From: Rheum nobile
Lineage: Eukaryota > Streptophyta > Magnoliopsida > Caryophyllales > Polygonaceae
Direction of reading: 5' to 3'
DNA: 64,000 bases
Assembly: GCA_027886185.1 (NCBI GenBank)
Contig: WOAB01000719.1
Location: 62,001 to 126,000 of the forward strand
A program made the position numbers and the translations under genes. The notes beneath the pieces are model-generated. The model was not told where the DNA came from. It worked only from the letters and a program-made list of their open reading frames with translations, and did not search any database. Positions 1 through 10,861 of the stretch are shown piece by piece (position 1 is the stretch's first letter; every line of letters begins with the position of its first letter).

Positions 1-134
1 ACCGCTCAAACACCTCCAAATACACCAACTTCGCCCCCAAACGCCATGCACATGAATGTGTCTAAATCTACCCGAATGACACCAATAAATCCTCTAATGA
101 CTCTTAGTTAAGCCTTACAAAGTAGTGCTAATCA
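1..134 (-). mobile_element. Truncated LTR of the D family (Athila-type)
   Basis: Read on the minus strand, this stretch starts TGATTAGCACTACTTTGTA and matches the first ~130 bases of the LTR at 2693 and 9543 with scattered substitutions. Only the 5' tip of the LTR is inside the window; the rest lies beyond the left edge. The terminus TGAT at 134 is taken from the alignment with the two complete D LTRs. The flanking TSD cannot be checked because the other end is missing. Confidence 0.85.
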
Positions 135-436
135 ATATGATCTTCAATTAGTCTCAGTTTTTGAAAATACACAAGTACTTGAATTGTTGTGTTTCGGCTA
201 ACGGGTACTGCAGCTCTAAGGGATTTTTTGTCAATTAAAAGGTCCAAATCCTTTATCGAGACAAATGCCGCGATGAACCAGGGATTTCAAGACGGTGACA
301 TGGCAGGGAATGTGCATATCGACGCTCATCAGTGACGTTGTGGCGATGTCAATACAGGGAGATTGGCCATGAAGGGAAAAAATCGATGCTCAACGGCAAT
401 GACAGCTAATGATGTGAACGTCCCCGTTGAGATGAT
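135..436. other. Unassigned sequence, probably internal part of element Q
   Basis: No recognisable coding domain is seen. The stretch continues after the solo LTR M at 1793, so 135-436 and 1793-2071 were once contiguous. Since a purine tract and an LTR-like sequence follow at 2062-2478, it is probably the 3' internal region of a plus-strand LTR element. This is inference. Confidence 0.4.
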
Positions 437-1787
437 TGATACACTCTACTTTGTAGTGCGTAACTAGGGGTTGTTACCGTTATTTGGGGTGCCATTTGGA
501 TTAAATTAGAGGATATGTTAGAAGATTGGAGTGAATTGAAGATATGGCAAATTGGTGGTCTCAAGTGCGTAAACGAAGAGCTATGGAAGATGGAAGAGAG
601 ACCACAAGTGAAGACCGAAGGAAGTATGAAGAAAAGAAGCCATATGGAGCAAAAATGGAGAGGCCGCGACCGGAGCTGCCCATGGACGCGACCGTGGCGA
701 AGTCGTAGCCAAGAGTCAGAGTTTTGATTTTCCGCGACCGCGGAAATAATTCCGCGCCCGCGGAAAATCCCATCGCTGAAGCCGTTCGAGAGCAAGAATT
801 ATATTTCCGCGACCGCGGAAATCATTCCGCGACCGCGGAAGTACACGCCAGCGAAGCCTTTGTTCTTTCCGAACTTTTACGTTTATTTCCTTTTAATGGT
901 TTATTTTTATTTTCGTTTCTATTTTCTTTATGAAAGATATTGTTAGTTATCTTTTTACTTTAGGTTTGGTTTCTAGGGTTCTTAACCGAGTTTCCCCTAG
1001 CCACTTTGGATCGTCGTTATTTTTTCATTCAGTATTATTTTCCCTTTTGAACTATGAAGAACTAATCACTTTTCTTAGTCCGACGATTGAAGCCTTCAAT
1101 TGATATACGGTTGTGAGATTCTAATTCTATTTCTCTCCCTTTGAATGTATTGATTCTCTTGTTCTTCATCCCATTGATTATTATTGATTTCACTTGTTGG
1201 ACGCAATTAGTTGTTATTGGTAATTGTCTATTGCTAGGGTTTGGTAATTACTGTTTGAGTTACCTAATTCATGTGTAGCAACTGCAATATTCTAAGAACT
1301 GTTTGGGACTAGTTTATTGTAGGGAGAATTAATTGCATGCAATAGTATGACTGTTTGCTACTCTTGCATGTATTTATCGAAATTCTTGTGCTCATTGCTG
1401 CTATTGAATTGACGCGTGAGGTTTTCATAGTTATTTAATAGTTAGTATTCTCAGGGTCTGTTTGTCCTGTTTATAACTTATGAAAAGGAATAGGAACATT
1501 CATAGGAAGGAATTAGAGAGAATCTAGGATCAACCAATTTCATGAATGGTGGATATTTGTCTGGCTAAGTACTTTTCCCAAATTGATTACATCTTTGCTT
1601 TGTTTTACTTTACTTTGTTATTTACTTTGAATCAAACCAACCAAAACCCCCCTTTGTTACTTTTGACATACACTTGTGCACTTAGAAAGATTACTTCCTC
1701 CCTGTGGGATTCGACCCTTGCTTATCAGACTATATTAGTTAGGTTTTTAAGGATTATTTTGTTTAGGTGTCGCGACAACGCCTATTA
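437..1787 (+). mobile_element. Solo LTR M (Athila-type) with palindrome array
   Basis: The 1351-bp unit begins TGATACACTCTACTTTGTAG, closely resembling the start of the D-family LTR. It ends ...CGCCTATTA and is bounded by the exact 5-bp duplication ATGAT (432-436 and 1788-1792). There is no internal region, so it is a solo LTR left by recombination between two LTRs. The terminal CA has mutated to TA. Its 3' end (GGATTATTTTGTTTAGGTGTCGCGACA) resembles solo LTR E. Small ORFs inside it have no family resemblance and are not genes. Confidence 0.85.
727..843. repeat. CCGCGACCGCGG palindrome array in LTR M
   Basis: Four copies of a near-palindromic 12-mer lie at 732-743, 752-763 (CCGCGCCCGCGG), 807-818 and 827-838. 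Most are extended by TT...AA to a 16-bp near-palindrome. Degraded relatives occur at 662-700. The array sits about 290-400 bp into the LTR, the place where U3 enhancers are expected. The same word recurs in the unrelated elements D, G and J. Confidence 0.9.
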
Positions 1788-1792
1788 ATGAT

Positions 1793-2061
1793 CACCAATG
1801 CCCAGAACGTCACTATTCAAGCCAAGCAACAGCCTTGGTATTCGCTTGCGCAGTGGATCTTCTCGCTAGTCAAGTGATGGCTTTTGCTCTCGTTGGTTGA
1901 TGTGGAACCCTTGGGTGAATCCCTTGATGAATAGAACGGAAATCCGTCTCCAACCAAGCCCCGAGATCGCGTTCTATCTCAAGATCCTCTTCCAACATCC
2001 ATTGAACGCGATCTTTTGAATTGATTGCAATATTCTGAACATTAATTATTTTAGTTATTTG
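1793..2061. other. Unassigned sequence, continuation of 135-436
   Basis: No domain is recognised. A short plus-strand open stretch just after the M insertion is too short and unfamiliar to assign. It is bounded on the right by a purine-rich tract (2062-2071). Confidence 0.4.
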
Positions 2062-2071
2062 TTTTGGGGAG

Positions 2072-2478
2072 TGTGTTCCATGCGTGTCGCGTGGGCTGGC
2101 CCATTAAGCGAGACTCGGCCCATCCGAGTCCCGCTATGTACTATAAAAGGTCATCTCGACCTTCTTTACTAGGTTATGTCATAATTTAATCTAAGCTTTT
2201 GTCGAGAGCCATTTTCCTCCATCCTTAGCTCTGACGTCAAACACCTCTCTTACTTCTCATCCCCATTCCTCCGCTGCCGATGCTACGACCTCCACTCGAC
2301 CTTCTCGAGTCTATCTCCATCCGCCGCCGACACTACGGCCTTCGCTCATCTCTCGAGCACCCATCAACACCGCGTTATTCCACTCACGCGACGCGTTCCA
2401 CTCATCCTATCACTAAAGTGACTCGCGCGACTTCCCACCAAGGTCATCGATCCGACATTCACAAGCAGGACCGCATCA
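2072..2478 (+). mobile_element. Probable 3' LTR of element Q
   Basis: A polypurine-like tract (GTTTTGGGGA, 2061-2070) directly precedes TGTGTTCCATGCG. The unit ends ...ACCGCATCA at 2478, exactly where the minus-strand integrase reading of element A resumes. This gives a 407-bp LTR with TG...CA ends. It contains an inverted repeat GACTCGG(2112-2118)/CCGAGTC(2124-2130) followed by a TATA-like CTATAAAAGG. The 5' partner and the TSD lie outside the window, so the family is unknown. Confidence 0.5.
2141..2150 (+). promoter_or_regulatory. TATA-like box of the Q LTR
   Basis: CTATAAAAGG lies 11 bp downstream of a 7-bp-stem inverted repeat (2112-2130). This is the same palindrome-then-TATA order seen in the other LTRs of the window. 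Confidence 0.5.
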
Positions 2479-2692
2479 CTACGTCTGAAGCATTACGAGT
2501 CATCTTGCAAGGAATAAAATGAACCATCTTAAAAAATCTATCAACCACAACAAATATCGAGTCCCTCCTCTTCTTAGACATTGGCAACCCCGAAATAAAA
2601 TCCATAGATATGTCCTTCCAATGGGTTGTAGGTATAGGTAAGGGATTGTACTATCCATGAGGGCTCGATCTAGACTTATCCCTTTGACATGT
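2479..2692 (-). pseudogene. Element A integrase catalytic-core fragment
   Basis: The minus strand encodes part of a Ty3/Gypsy integrase core. It includes the first catalytic Asp in DISMDFISGLPMS and the typical DSIFVVVDRF block, followed by KMVHFIPCKM. One in-frame stop (TGA after SSPHG) interrupts it. It is the direct continuation of the zinc-binding part at 10862-11000, from which it is separated by insertion of D; the CATGT duplication (2688-2692, 10857-10861) marks the junction. Downstream integrase is lost behind the Q LTR. Confidence 0.85.
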
Positions 2693-2933
2693 TGATAAGC
2701 ACTACTTTGTAGGGCTTAACTAAGAGTTATTAGAGGTTTTATTGGTGCTATTCGAGTAGATTTAGACACATTCTTGTGTACGGCGTTTGGAGGCAAAGTT
2801 GGTGTTTTTGGAGGTGTTTGAGCTACTTTGGAGATCATGAAGACACTGAGGAAGGAAGCCATCAAGAGAAGACGCCAAGGATTGAAGAGGAGACGGGTTG
2901 GTGCAAGGCAAAGGACAAGAGTGCCGAGCATTA

Positions 2934-3066
2934 ACCGCGATCACGGGCATGGGTGCCACGATTGCGGGACTCGGAGCATGTCGAGAGTTTTCTGCGGGCG
3001 CGGAGAGATTGAAGGGCGCGGAGCCACATGGGCCGCGATCAAGGTCCACCACCCGCGATCGCGGGT
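2934..3066. repeat. CCGCGATCGCGG palindrome array in D 5' LTR
   Basis: An exact copy lies at 3053-3064 and decayed copies near 2935, 2957 and 3032, with a GCGGGCGCGGAG variant between. The array is ~240-370 bp into the LTR and ~115-250 bp upstream of the TATA box. Confidence 0.85.
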
Positions 3067-3179
3067 CTGACACGGCAGAGGCTCGGACTTATTCCGAATT
3101 ATCTTTTTAGTTTTCTTTTCCCTTTTTCTTATTTCTATTTCAGTTATTTTTCTTAATGGGCTAGGTCATTTGTTAGGGC

Positions 3180-3190
3180 CCTATAAATAC
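3180..3190 (+). promoter_or_regulatory. TATA box of D 5' LTR
   Basis: CCTATAAATAC lies downstream of the palindrome array; the same box is at 10029-10039 in the 3' LTR. It probably sets the U3/R boundary, with the start site ~30 bp further on. Confidence 0.75.
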
Positions 3191-4012
3191 TCTCCTTATG
3201 CATTAGGGTTAGGAAGACTCTTATCACACTTTAGTTGCAATTTCAATTCATCGTTGTTTATTCCTTTGAAGTTTCTACCATGACTATGAGGAGCTAAGCC
3301 TCTTTGGCTTAGTCCAGTAATGGAAGCAAGAGTTCATTTATCTGGTTGTGAGGTTTTGTTCCTATCTATCTATCCTATTGAGTTATATCTTTTCTCTGAG
3401 CAAATTCATATTTGAATGTTTGTTGGTTTATCTAGACTGATCACCTAGGTTTATTGCTTTCATTCTTATTGCTAATACTAGGGAACTGTTGGGCTAACGC
3501 TCTAGTATAAGTAGCAAGAATTGATTGTTATCTGCATCTGTGGATTATATCTATGTGGGAATTGATTACATGGTAAATGCATCTGAGCGAGCGTTCTGTG
3601 TATCCTGGTTAATTCTTATATGCATTGCTGCCTTTGGGTTGAACCTTTAGTGGTACTAGGGTTATTCATCGGTAAGGGTTCTTTGTGGAAGGTTTCCCTC
3701 TGAATTTACATAAGATCGGGACAGGAATAACCGAATAGGAAGATATGACTTAATCTATGAACAACCTTTGAATGACTTATATGGACATTACTTGGCGAAG
3801 TGTTTTTCTTTCTTGATATTTCATCCATTCTACTTTGTTTTGTTTGCAACCAACCATAAAACCCCCCTTTGTGACATTGCATGCTACCACCATTGAATTC
3901 CTTCCTTCTCTGTAGGATCGACCCTGACTTGCTTACTATACTCTGTTTAGTGAGGATTTTAGGATTTACTTTTGATTGGGGATACGACGACTATTCTCCT
4001 CTGATCAAATTT

Positions 4013-4030
4013 TAGCGCCGTTGTCGGGGA
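4013..4030 (+). promoter_or_regulatory. D primer-binding site (tRNA-Asp type)
   Basis: TAGCGCCGTTGTCGGGGA lies 5 bp after the LTR. It matches the TGGCGCCGTTGCCGGGGA site usual for Athila elements except for two changes (G to A, C to T). Confidence 0.85.
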
Positions 4031-4128
4031 AGGCAATTGCGAATTTTTGGTGTTTTGCATGCTTTGTGTGTTTTCGAATTTTTTCTGTGTGATTTTCGTG
4101 TGTTTGCTTGTGTGTGTGGACCTATCTT

Positions 4129-6463
4129 ATGGTCCACACCCGTACTGCTGACTCTCCACCTTTAGATCTTGATCCGGAGATTGAGAGAACTTTCTCCCAA
4201 GGACGTAGAGTGAATCGAGCTTTGGTCTTTGAGAATCCCACTTTTGAGATGGCGGACGAGGTACCACCACCTACGTTGAGGCAGCTGACTGCGCCTAACT
4301 TGACGCAGCAGCCACTGGTCGTACAATTCCCTGAGCTAGGCACAGGAGTGAACTTTGAGCTCAAGTCTGGTCTTATCCATCTTTTGCCTCAGTTCCATGG
4401 GCTAGCTGGAGAGGACCCAAACAAGCACCTCTCGGAGTTCCACGCCGTGTGCAGTTCCATGAAGCCACGGAATGTCACTGAGGATCAAATCACGTTGAGG
4501 GCTTTTCCTTTTTCACTTAAGGATTCAGCCAACGACTGGTTTTACTACCTCACCCCAGGAAGCATCAACACTTGGGAGAAAATGAAGAAGGCGTTCCTGG
4601 AAAAAGTACTTTCCAGCAACGAAGCTGAACAGTCTCAAGCGCAACCTAAGCAACATAGAGCAGCATGGGACATAGACGCTCTACGAGTACTACGAGCGTT
4701 TCAAGAGGTTGTGCTCTAGCTGTCCCTATCACGGGTATTCAGACCAGGATTTGGTCTTATATCTGTACGGGGGATTACTGGATGAAGAGCGACGAATGGT
4801 GAACGCAGCGTGTGGGGGAAACATACTGAACAAAACCCCTACCGCTGCATTTGAGATATTCAGCAAGTTGTCGGAAGGCTCAAGGCAATTCAGCAAGAGG
4901 GCGAGCACCCAGGCTGTGAAAGCCACTTCAAGTGAGAATGTTCCCCCATCTATGGCGAGGGAAGTGAGCGAAATGAAGGAGATGATCAAGGTTTTGATGA
5001 GGAATGAAGGACCCCAGAGGGTCAAGGAGTGTGAATTTTGCTATGCCACCACGCATGCAACTGACGCATGTCCTACACTCCATGAGGAGCCCACTGAGCA
5101 AGTCAACACTGTTGGGGGGTACCAACAAAGACAACGGTACGACCCCTACTCCAGTACCTACAATCCGGGGTGGAGAGACCATCCTAACTTGAGGTACGGG
5201 AACACGCACAATGTGGAGAACCCCCCTGAGTTCCGACCAAGACCACCTCAGCAATACCAGCAGCAGCAGCAGTACCCCCAGCGACCATTCCAAGGAGGCC
5301 AGCAGTTCAGAGGCCCAGTAGAGCAGAGACCGCAAGGACAAGGAGCTCCCCACTCTATGAATCTAGAGGACCAGGTCAATACACTGGCGCAGCACATGAC
5401 CACACTGACGCAGACAGTAGGAACCATGCAGCAAAACATGGTTCAGTTCCAACATGAGACCAAGTCCAGTATCCAGAACCTGGAGAAGCAGGTAGGGCAG
5501 ATCTCTCAGGCGGTCAGCAAGCCCGAAGCTAGAGAGTCACGAGCACTCCCATCTCAAACTGAGATTAATCCAAGGCAAAACGTCAACTGCATGACGTCAA
5601 GGCCAAGATGGGAGAATGAAGAAGAGAAGCTGGAATTAAAAGAGAAGTACGAGGCGAAACCGTGATCGTTGGGCGACAGCCGCGATCGCGGGTTTACGGA
5701 CCCAAAAGCCGAGAAAAACTCGAGCATAAATTCGAGCATTAACCGCGACCGCGGGCATGATAGCCGCGATCGCAGGGAACCAGTGCAAGAATCGCGATCG
5801 CGGGTTGACACCCGCGATCAACTCTCGGAAAGCGCTCCGCCTCGCAAGACATTTATGAACAAGTATGACTATCCGGAGGGATATTTTGACATCCCGGTGT
5901 CATTCCCTGCAGCATTAGAAGATGAAGGGAATACGGAAATATACTGCGAGATATACCAGGACTACCCGGATAGCCCCTTCTTGAGAGAGCTACGCAAGAC
6001 CATAGCGGAGCAAAAGGAGCGATCTAAGAAGAAGCCAAAGTTCAAGAAGGATGTCTCGGCTGTGGTGCAGAAGAGGATTCCCAAGAAGTGTGAGGATCCT
6101 GGAATGTTCAGCGTGCCCTGCAAGATTGGGGAGACTGAATTCAGCGAGACATTGCTGGATTTGGGAGCTTCAATCAATGTCTTGCCACTATCTGTCTACA
6201 ACAACCTCGACGTTGGACCATTAGAGAGCACGGAAATCGTCATCCAACTGGCTGACAACTCTGTCATCACTCCTGAGGGCGTTGTGAAGGACGTACTGGT
6301 AAGCGTCGATACCCTTGTTTTTCCTGCAGACTTCTTTGTCATGAACACAGGGGAACGAGGAGGACGAGTAATGCTAGGGAGGCCTTTCATGAAGACCTCC
6401 AACACAAAGATCGACGTGGGAAGAGGCACAATCAGCATGGAGTTCGACAAGAGGAAGACATAG
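4129..6463 (+). pseudogene. D gag-protease, broken by a frameshift and a TGA
   Basis: Gag starts at MVHTRTADSP and has a capsid core (FHGLAGEDPNKHLSEF; FPFSLKDSANDWFYYL) typical of Athila/Tat Gypsy elements. A frameshift between about 4610 and 4700 moves the reading to the frame that continues from 4709. That part has a CX2CX4HX4C zinc knuckle (CEFCYATTHATDAC, ~5030-5075) and a Gln-rich stretch. A TGA at 5663-5665 splits it from the protease, which lies in the same frame (5669-6463) with LDLGASINVLP and VMLGRPFM. The TGA sits in CCGTGATCG, a decayed CCGCGATCG palindrome, so it probably arose from CGA by C-to-T change. Just after it, 5680-5815, palindromes encode a run of RDRG/RSRV units between gag and protease. 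Confidence 0.88.
5680..5815. repeat. Palindrome array inside the D gag-protease frame
   Basis: CCGCGATCGCGG at 5680-5691 is followed by related words near 5742 (CCGCGACCGCGG), 5765, 5790 and 5811. They are read in frame as RDRG, RDRR, RSRV and TRDQ. The LTR palindrome therefore also occurs in the coding interior of D. Confidence 0.85.
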
Positions 6464-7410
6464 TATAGGCTGAAGAACATTCCGGAGCATCCTCCAGATA
6501 CAAGAGCAAGGAGTACGGTTGCAGGAGGCAACCCCGGATGAGAAGTACAGCAGGACGTCGTGCCGCGACGATAACTATGGTGTTGCTCGGGAGGCAACCC
6601 AAGGTATGAGTCGTTGAACTCATTTATGTTTTTACCTTTCTTAGGACTTAGATTTTATTTTTCTTTCTTCTTCTTTGCACTTGTTTTTCTTTTTCTGTGG
6701 GCACTAGAACTAACCTTGTAGCGGAGGCCAGAATCCAGCACCCGCGATCGCGGTTTCACACCCGCGATCGCGGTTTCCCCTCGGCGATCCATGGCGAGTT
6801 CTAGCAACAAAAAAAAGGTATATAAAAAAAGCCCACGGTTTAATAAAACCGGCGCATTTTTCGAGGCAGTCAGTGCCTCGTAACTCGCGCCGACTATTAC
6901 AGATGCAGGGGCATTAACCCTGCGATCGCGGGCCCTCAGCCCCGCGATCGCGGGTGTTCATCGCGGCAATTATAAATGGCGAGAGGCGGTGGAGGCATTT
7001 TACAACACCTCCACCACCACCTCTCACTCTCACCAGATCGGATCTCCGACCCCGACCACCGCGACACCCCCCTGCAGCCCCGCGACTATCGTTCCGACGC
7101 CGCGACGTCGTTTGGGTGAGATCTCCATTGTCCAACTCTTGGATTTCTCATAGCCTCACGAGCCGCGATCGTCGGAACCACGCCAAACCCCGCGACCACC
7201 GCAGTGCCACCGCAAAGCACCAGAGCCATTTTTTCTCGAAGTTTGCTGCAAACCCAGAAACCGCGATCGCCGGCATCAACCCTGCGATTGCGGCACATCT
7301 TCTCCAGCGGGCTTCGAGTCGAGCATAAACCGTGACCGCGCCCCACACCCCACGATCGCGGGTCCCTCCGGTACTCTCTCTGTTGTGCTTTCTCGCTCCT
7401 TTTTCCCACC
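6464..7410. other. D spacer between protease and ORF-1, with palindromes
   Basis: This 0.95-kb stretch takes the place where pol would be, but shows no polymerase motif. It has exact CCGCGATCGCGG copies at 6742-6753, 6762-6773 and 6942-6953, and decayed copies near 6920, 7162, 7260, 7285 and 7352. The overlapping ORFs encode only low-complexity Arg/Pro-rich peptides and are not considered genes. Confidence 0.75.
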
Positions 7411-8784
7411 ATGGCAGCCTTCGTAGGCAACATGAGGAGCCGGAGGCACATGCGCTACTACGAGACGTTCAGCGCGCGGAAGTTCGTCCAGACGAAGTTC
7501 TTCGATCGGCCGATGCTGCAACGACTCGGACTGGAGGACTGCACACAACAGTTGTTGAGTCATGGAGGGCTCGGCAACTTCATTGACCTAGCTGCCCCAT
7601 CCTCGCACGAGCTGACCCTGGAGTTCCTGGCCACGCTGGAGCGCCACGACGACGGGATCACGTTCAACCTGCTGGGGCGGCAGAGGATGATGTCCTACCA
7701 AGGTCTGCGGGACCTGTTTGGCGTTACTGAGGCTCCCACCGAGGATTGGGAGGCCGCAGGCACCTTGCCAGAGCTCTTCTGGCAGGATGCGACCCGGGAG
7801 GTACTCAACCCCAGCGCCGGCGAGTATAACTACAAGCTGACGCACCCCTGTCTGAGGCTGGCGCACAAGGTACTCGCCATGTCCTTCCTGGGACAGGGGG
7901 AGGTGAACAAGGTTCTGACGCTGGACCTTACAGTGCTCTAGTGTTTGACACCAGAGAGCCACAACACCCCCGACTGGGTCGATTTGTTCCTCTCTAGCTG
8001 TCTCGGGCTGAGGGAGAAGACGGGCGGCAAGATCTCCATGGGGGGCATGGTGACGCTTATCGCCCAGCAATACGAGAACATCGTGGACCATTGGGATTTC
8101 CCCGCCGACATCTACACCTACAACATCACACTGCTGCGGAGATCCCATCTGCTGGAAGTCCGTGGTGGAGAGTACACTTGGCTCTCTAAGAAGGAAAGGA
8201 CCCACCGAATGAGGTTGCCTTGTCCGATGCCTTATGGGCCCCGGGCGAGGGATTTTTACCTCTATGCCGATGGAGAGCAGGGGTCGTCGTTCGAAGACGA
8301 CGGGGACGACGACAATGAGGAGGAGGAGGAGGAAGCGACTGCAGCGGTGGACATGGAGATCGATGTGCCATCCCCGCTGCATTCCAGGGGCCCACATGTT
8401 TACCCTGACTATACCTACCAGGCATCTAGGTTTGGTAGTGGATCTGGAGGGGCGCCCTGGGACCAGCTCCTGGAGAGAATGGCCAACCTGCAGCTGAGGT
8501 AGGCCGAGCATATACGAAGGAGTGCCGAGTGGGAATGCGGCATCTCCCAGAGGCTAGAGGAGCATGAGAGGAGAAGCGTTCAGTGGGAACGCCAAGTCTC
8601 CACCCGCCTGGATGAGCAGGAGCGGCGGAGCGCTAAGTGGCAGCGCAACATGGAGGTCAACCTTGCATACCACGCTAACCGCTTGGACAGTCACCTCACC
8701 ACTGTTGAGGACCAAGTGGTTCAGATGCAGAGGAGAGTTGAGGCTTTCTTCAACGCTTATGGGTATTGGCCTCCACCCCAGTGA
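7411..8784 (+). pseudogene. D ATHILA ORF-1-type gene with two in-frame TAG stops
   Basis: From MAAFVGNMRSRRHMR the frame runs to the TGA at 8782-8784, interrupted by TAG at 7939-7941 and 8500-8502. It shows the blocks ELTLEFLATLE, MMSYQGLRDLFGV and ISMGGMVTLIAQQYENIV, the pattern of the ATHILA ORF-1 protein family, whose role is not established. An acidic stretch (~8297-8335, Asp/Glu-rich) follows. The C-terminus is a heptad-like charged helix (RRSAEWE, RRSVQWE, RRSAKWQ repeats), likely a coiled coil, ending YWPPPQ. The minus-strand copy in element B ends in a similar PPPPPQ. Confidence 0.85.
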
Positions 8785-9530
8785 GTATTTCTATTTTCCC
8801 CTTATCTTTTTCTTGTCTTCCATACATTGAGGACAATGCATGATTTAAGCATGAGGGAGTAGAGTATTCACTATCTATCTTGTACATATATCTTTTCCAG
8901 CATTGTACTTTGATTTTTAGCATTTCGAATTTCAGCATTTCTTTTTAAATAAAAAAAAAATTGAAAAAGTCAAAAATCAAAAAAGACATACATGAAAATC
9001 CTGGGACAAGCTGAAAACTTGAAAGGGCGGCTTGGGTAAAAAGCAGGTGACCCGGACCAGCGCTAGGCTGGGGTAAAAAGGTGTCTGAGTGACGTGAGCA
9101 TATGTGAGCACATCTATGAAAAAAAAAATATGAGTGGCTAGGATAAAAACCTGAAAGGGCTCCTAGGCAAAATGAGTGAAAAGAAGATGAGTGTTTCTAG
9201 GATCTCATTTTACCGACGGGGCGACATAAGTAGAGGAGTTGAAGAAGGATTGTCGGGTAGATCACTCTGGGAGGCATAAGGAGTCATAGATGGAGGCTAG
9301 GATTAGAGGTCACTTTACACTATTGGATGTCCGGGTTAAGCTTGGGGGAAGTACTCTGCTTGCCCTCAAGTTTATTGAGTTGTGGATGTGTTATAGATGA
9401 GATTGGTGCCAGGAGCTTTGGCATGGGTTAGGTAACTCTTAGTTGGAGGATATGCTTCCTGAGACCTTGGGTGCTACATTGGAGGAGTAGACTTTCTTTT
9501 AGTTTACTCGAGGACGAGCAAAGGTCTAAG
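8785..9530 (+). other. D 3' untranslated region
   Basis: No coding potential is seen. Near the start is GAGGACAATGCATGATTTAAGCATGAGGGAG, which resembles the region that commonly follows the last Athila ORF. Repeated phrases such as TGAAAGGGC and GGTAAAAA occur at 9020-9180. The region leads to the polypurine tract. Confidence 0.6.
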
Positions 9531-9542
9531 AATGGGGGAGTT
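9531..9542 (+). promoter_or_regulatory. D polypurine tract
   Basis: AATGGGGGAGTT directly abuts the 3' LTR, as expected for the plus-strand primer of reverse transcription. Confidence 0.85.
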
Positions 9543-10856
9543 TGATAAGCACTACTTTGTAGGGCTTAACTAAGAGTTATTAGAGGTTTTATTGGTGTCA
9601 TTCGGGTAGATTTAGACACATTCTTGTGTATGGCGTTTGGAGGCGAAGTTGGTGTTTTTGGAGGTATTTGAGCTACTTTGGAGATCATGAAGACACTGAG
9701 GAAGGAAGCCATCAAGAGAAGACGCCAAGGAGTGAAGAGAAGACGGGTTGGTGCAAGGCAAAGGACAAGAGTGTCGAGCATTAACCGCGATCGCGGGCAT
9801 GGGTGCCGCGATCGCGGGACTCGGAGCATGTCGAGAGTTTTCTGCGGGCGCGGAGAGATTGAAGGGCGCGGAGCCACATGGGCCGCGATCAAGGTCCACC
9901 ACCCGCGATTGCGGGTCTGACACGGCAGAGGCTCGGACTTATTCCGAATTATCTTTTTAGTTTTCTTTTCCCTTTTCTTATTTCTATTTCGGTTATTTTT
10001 CTTAATGGGCTAGGTCATTTGTTAGGGCCCTATAAATACTCTCCTTATGCATTAGGGTTAGGGAGACTCTTATCACACTTTAGTTGCAATTTCAATTCAT
10101 CGTTGTTTATTCCTTTGAAGTTTCTACCATGACTATGAGGAGCTAAGCCTCTTTGGCTTAGTCTGATAATGGAAGCATGAGTTCGTTCATCTGGTTGTGA
10201 GGTTTTGTTCCTATCTATCTATCCTATTGAGTTATATCTTTTCTCTGAGCAAATTCATATTTGAATGTTTGTTGATTTATCTAGACTGATCACCTAGGTT
10301 TATTGCTTTCATTCTTATTGCTAATACTAGGGAGCTGTTGGGCTAACGCTCTAGTATAAGTAGCAAGCATTGATTGTTATCTGCATCTGTGGATTATATC
10401 TACGTGGGAATTGATTACATGGTAAATGCATCTGAGCGAGCGTTCTGTGTATCCTGGTTAATTCTTATATGCATTGCTGCCTTTGGGTTGAACCTTTAGT
10501 GGTACTAGGGTTATTTATCGGTAAGGGTTCTTTGTGGAAGGTTTCCCTCTGAATTTACATAAGATCGGGACAGGAATAACCGAATAGGAAGATAGGACTT
10601 AATCTATGAACAACCTTTGAATGACTTATGTGGACATTACTTGGCTAAGTGTTTTTCTTTCTTGATATTTCATCCATTCTACTTTGTTTTGTTTGCAACC
10701 AACCATAAAACCCCCCTTTGTGACATTGCATGCTACCACCATTGAATTCCTTCCTTCTCTGTGGGATCGACCCTGACTTGCTTACTATACTCTGTTTAGT
10801 GAGGATTTTAGGATTTACTTTTGATTGGGGATACGATGACTATTCTCCTCCGATCA
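9543..10856 (+). repeat. D 3' LTR
   Basis: TGATAAGCAC...CTCCGATCA, 1314 bp, is nearly identical to 2693-4007. Its palindromes are better preserved (exact CCGCGATCGCGG at 9785-9796 and 9806-9817; a one-base variant near 9902), and its TATA box is at 10029-10039. Confidence 0.95.
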
Positions 10857-10861
10857 CATGT

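Larger units (their letters stand above)
2693..4007 (+). repeat. D 5' LTR
   Basis: The LTR starts TGATAAGCAC and ends CTCCTCTGATCA, and is 1315 bp long. It matches the 3' LTR at 9543-10856 with few differences. Several are CG-to-TG or CG-to-CA changes inside the palindromes, as expected from deamination of methylated CpG: for example CCGCGATCACGG here at 2936 against CCGCGATCGCGG at 9785. Confidence 0.95.
2693..10856 (+). mobile_element. D: non-autonomous Athila-type Gypsy element lacking RT/RH/IN
   Basis: The 8164-bp element is bounded by the exact 5-bp TSD CATGT (2688-2692, 10857-10861). It has two ~1315-bp LTRs, a tRNA-Asp-type primer site and a polypurine tract. In order it carries gag-protease, a spacer rich in CCGCGATCGCGG, and an ATHILA ORF-1-type gene. 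Nothing between protease (ends 6463) and the ORF-1-type gene (starts 7411) resembles reverse transcriptase, RNase H or integrase, so it cannot replicate alone. It is inserted in the integrase of element A. Confidence 0.92.

Noticed and set aside
732..838. Regularly spaced palindromes as a CRISPR-like or prokaryotic operator array
   Set aside because: The spacing is irregular, the spacers are not unique inserts of constant length, and the setting is a plant LTR.
2280..2522. 80-residue plus-strand ORF
   Set aside because: It spans the Q LTR end and runs antisense through element A's integrase, so it is a chance frame.
2716..3110. ORFs on both strands through the D LTR palindromes (RSR/RDRG/AIA-rich peptides)
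   Set aside because: They arise because the CpG palindrome has no stop in any frame; they overlap an LTR, differ between copies and resemble no protein.
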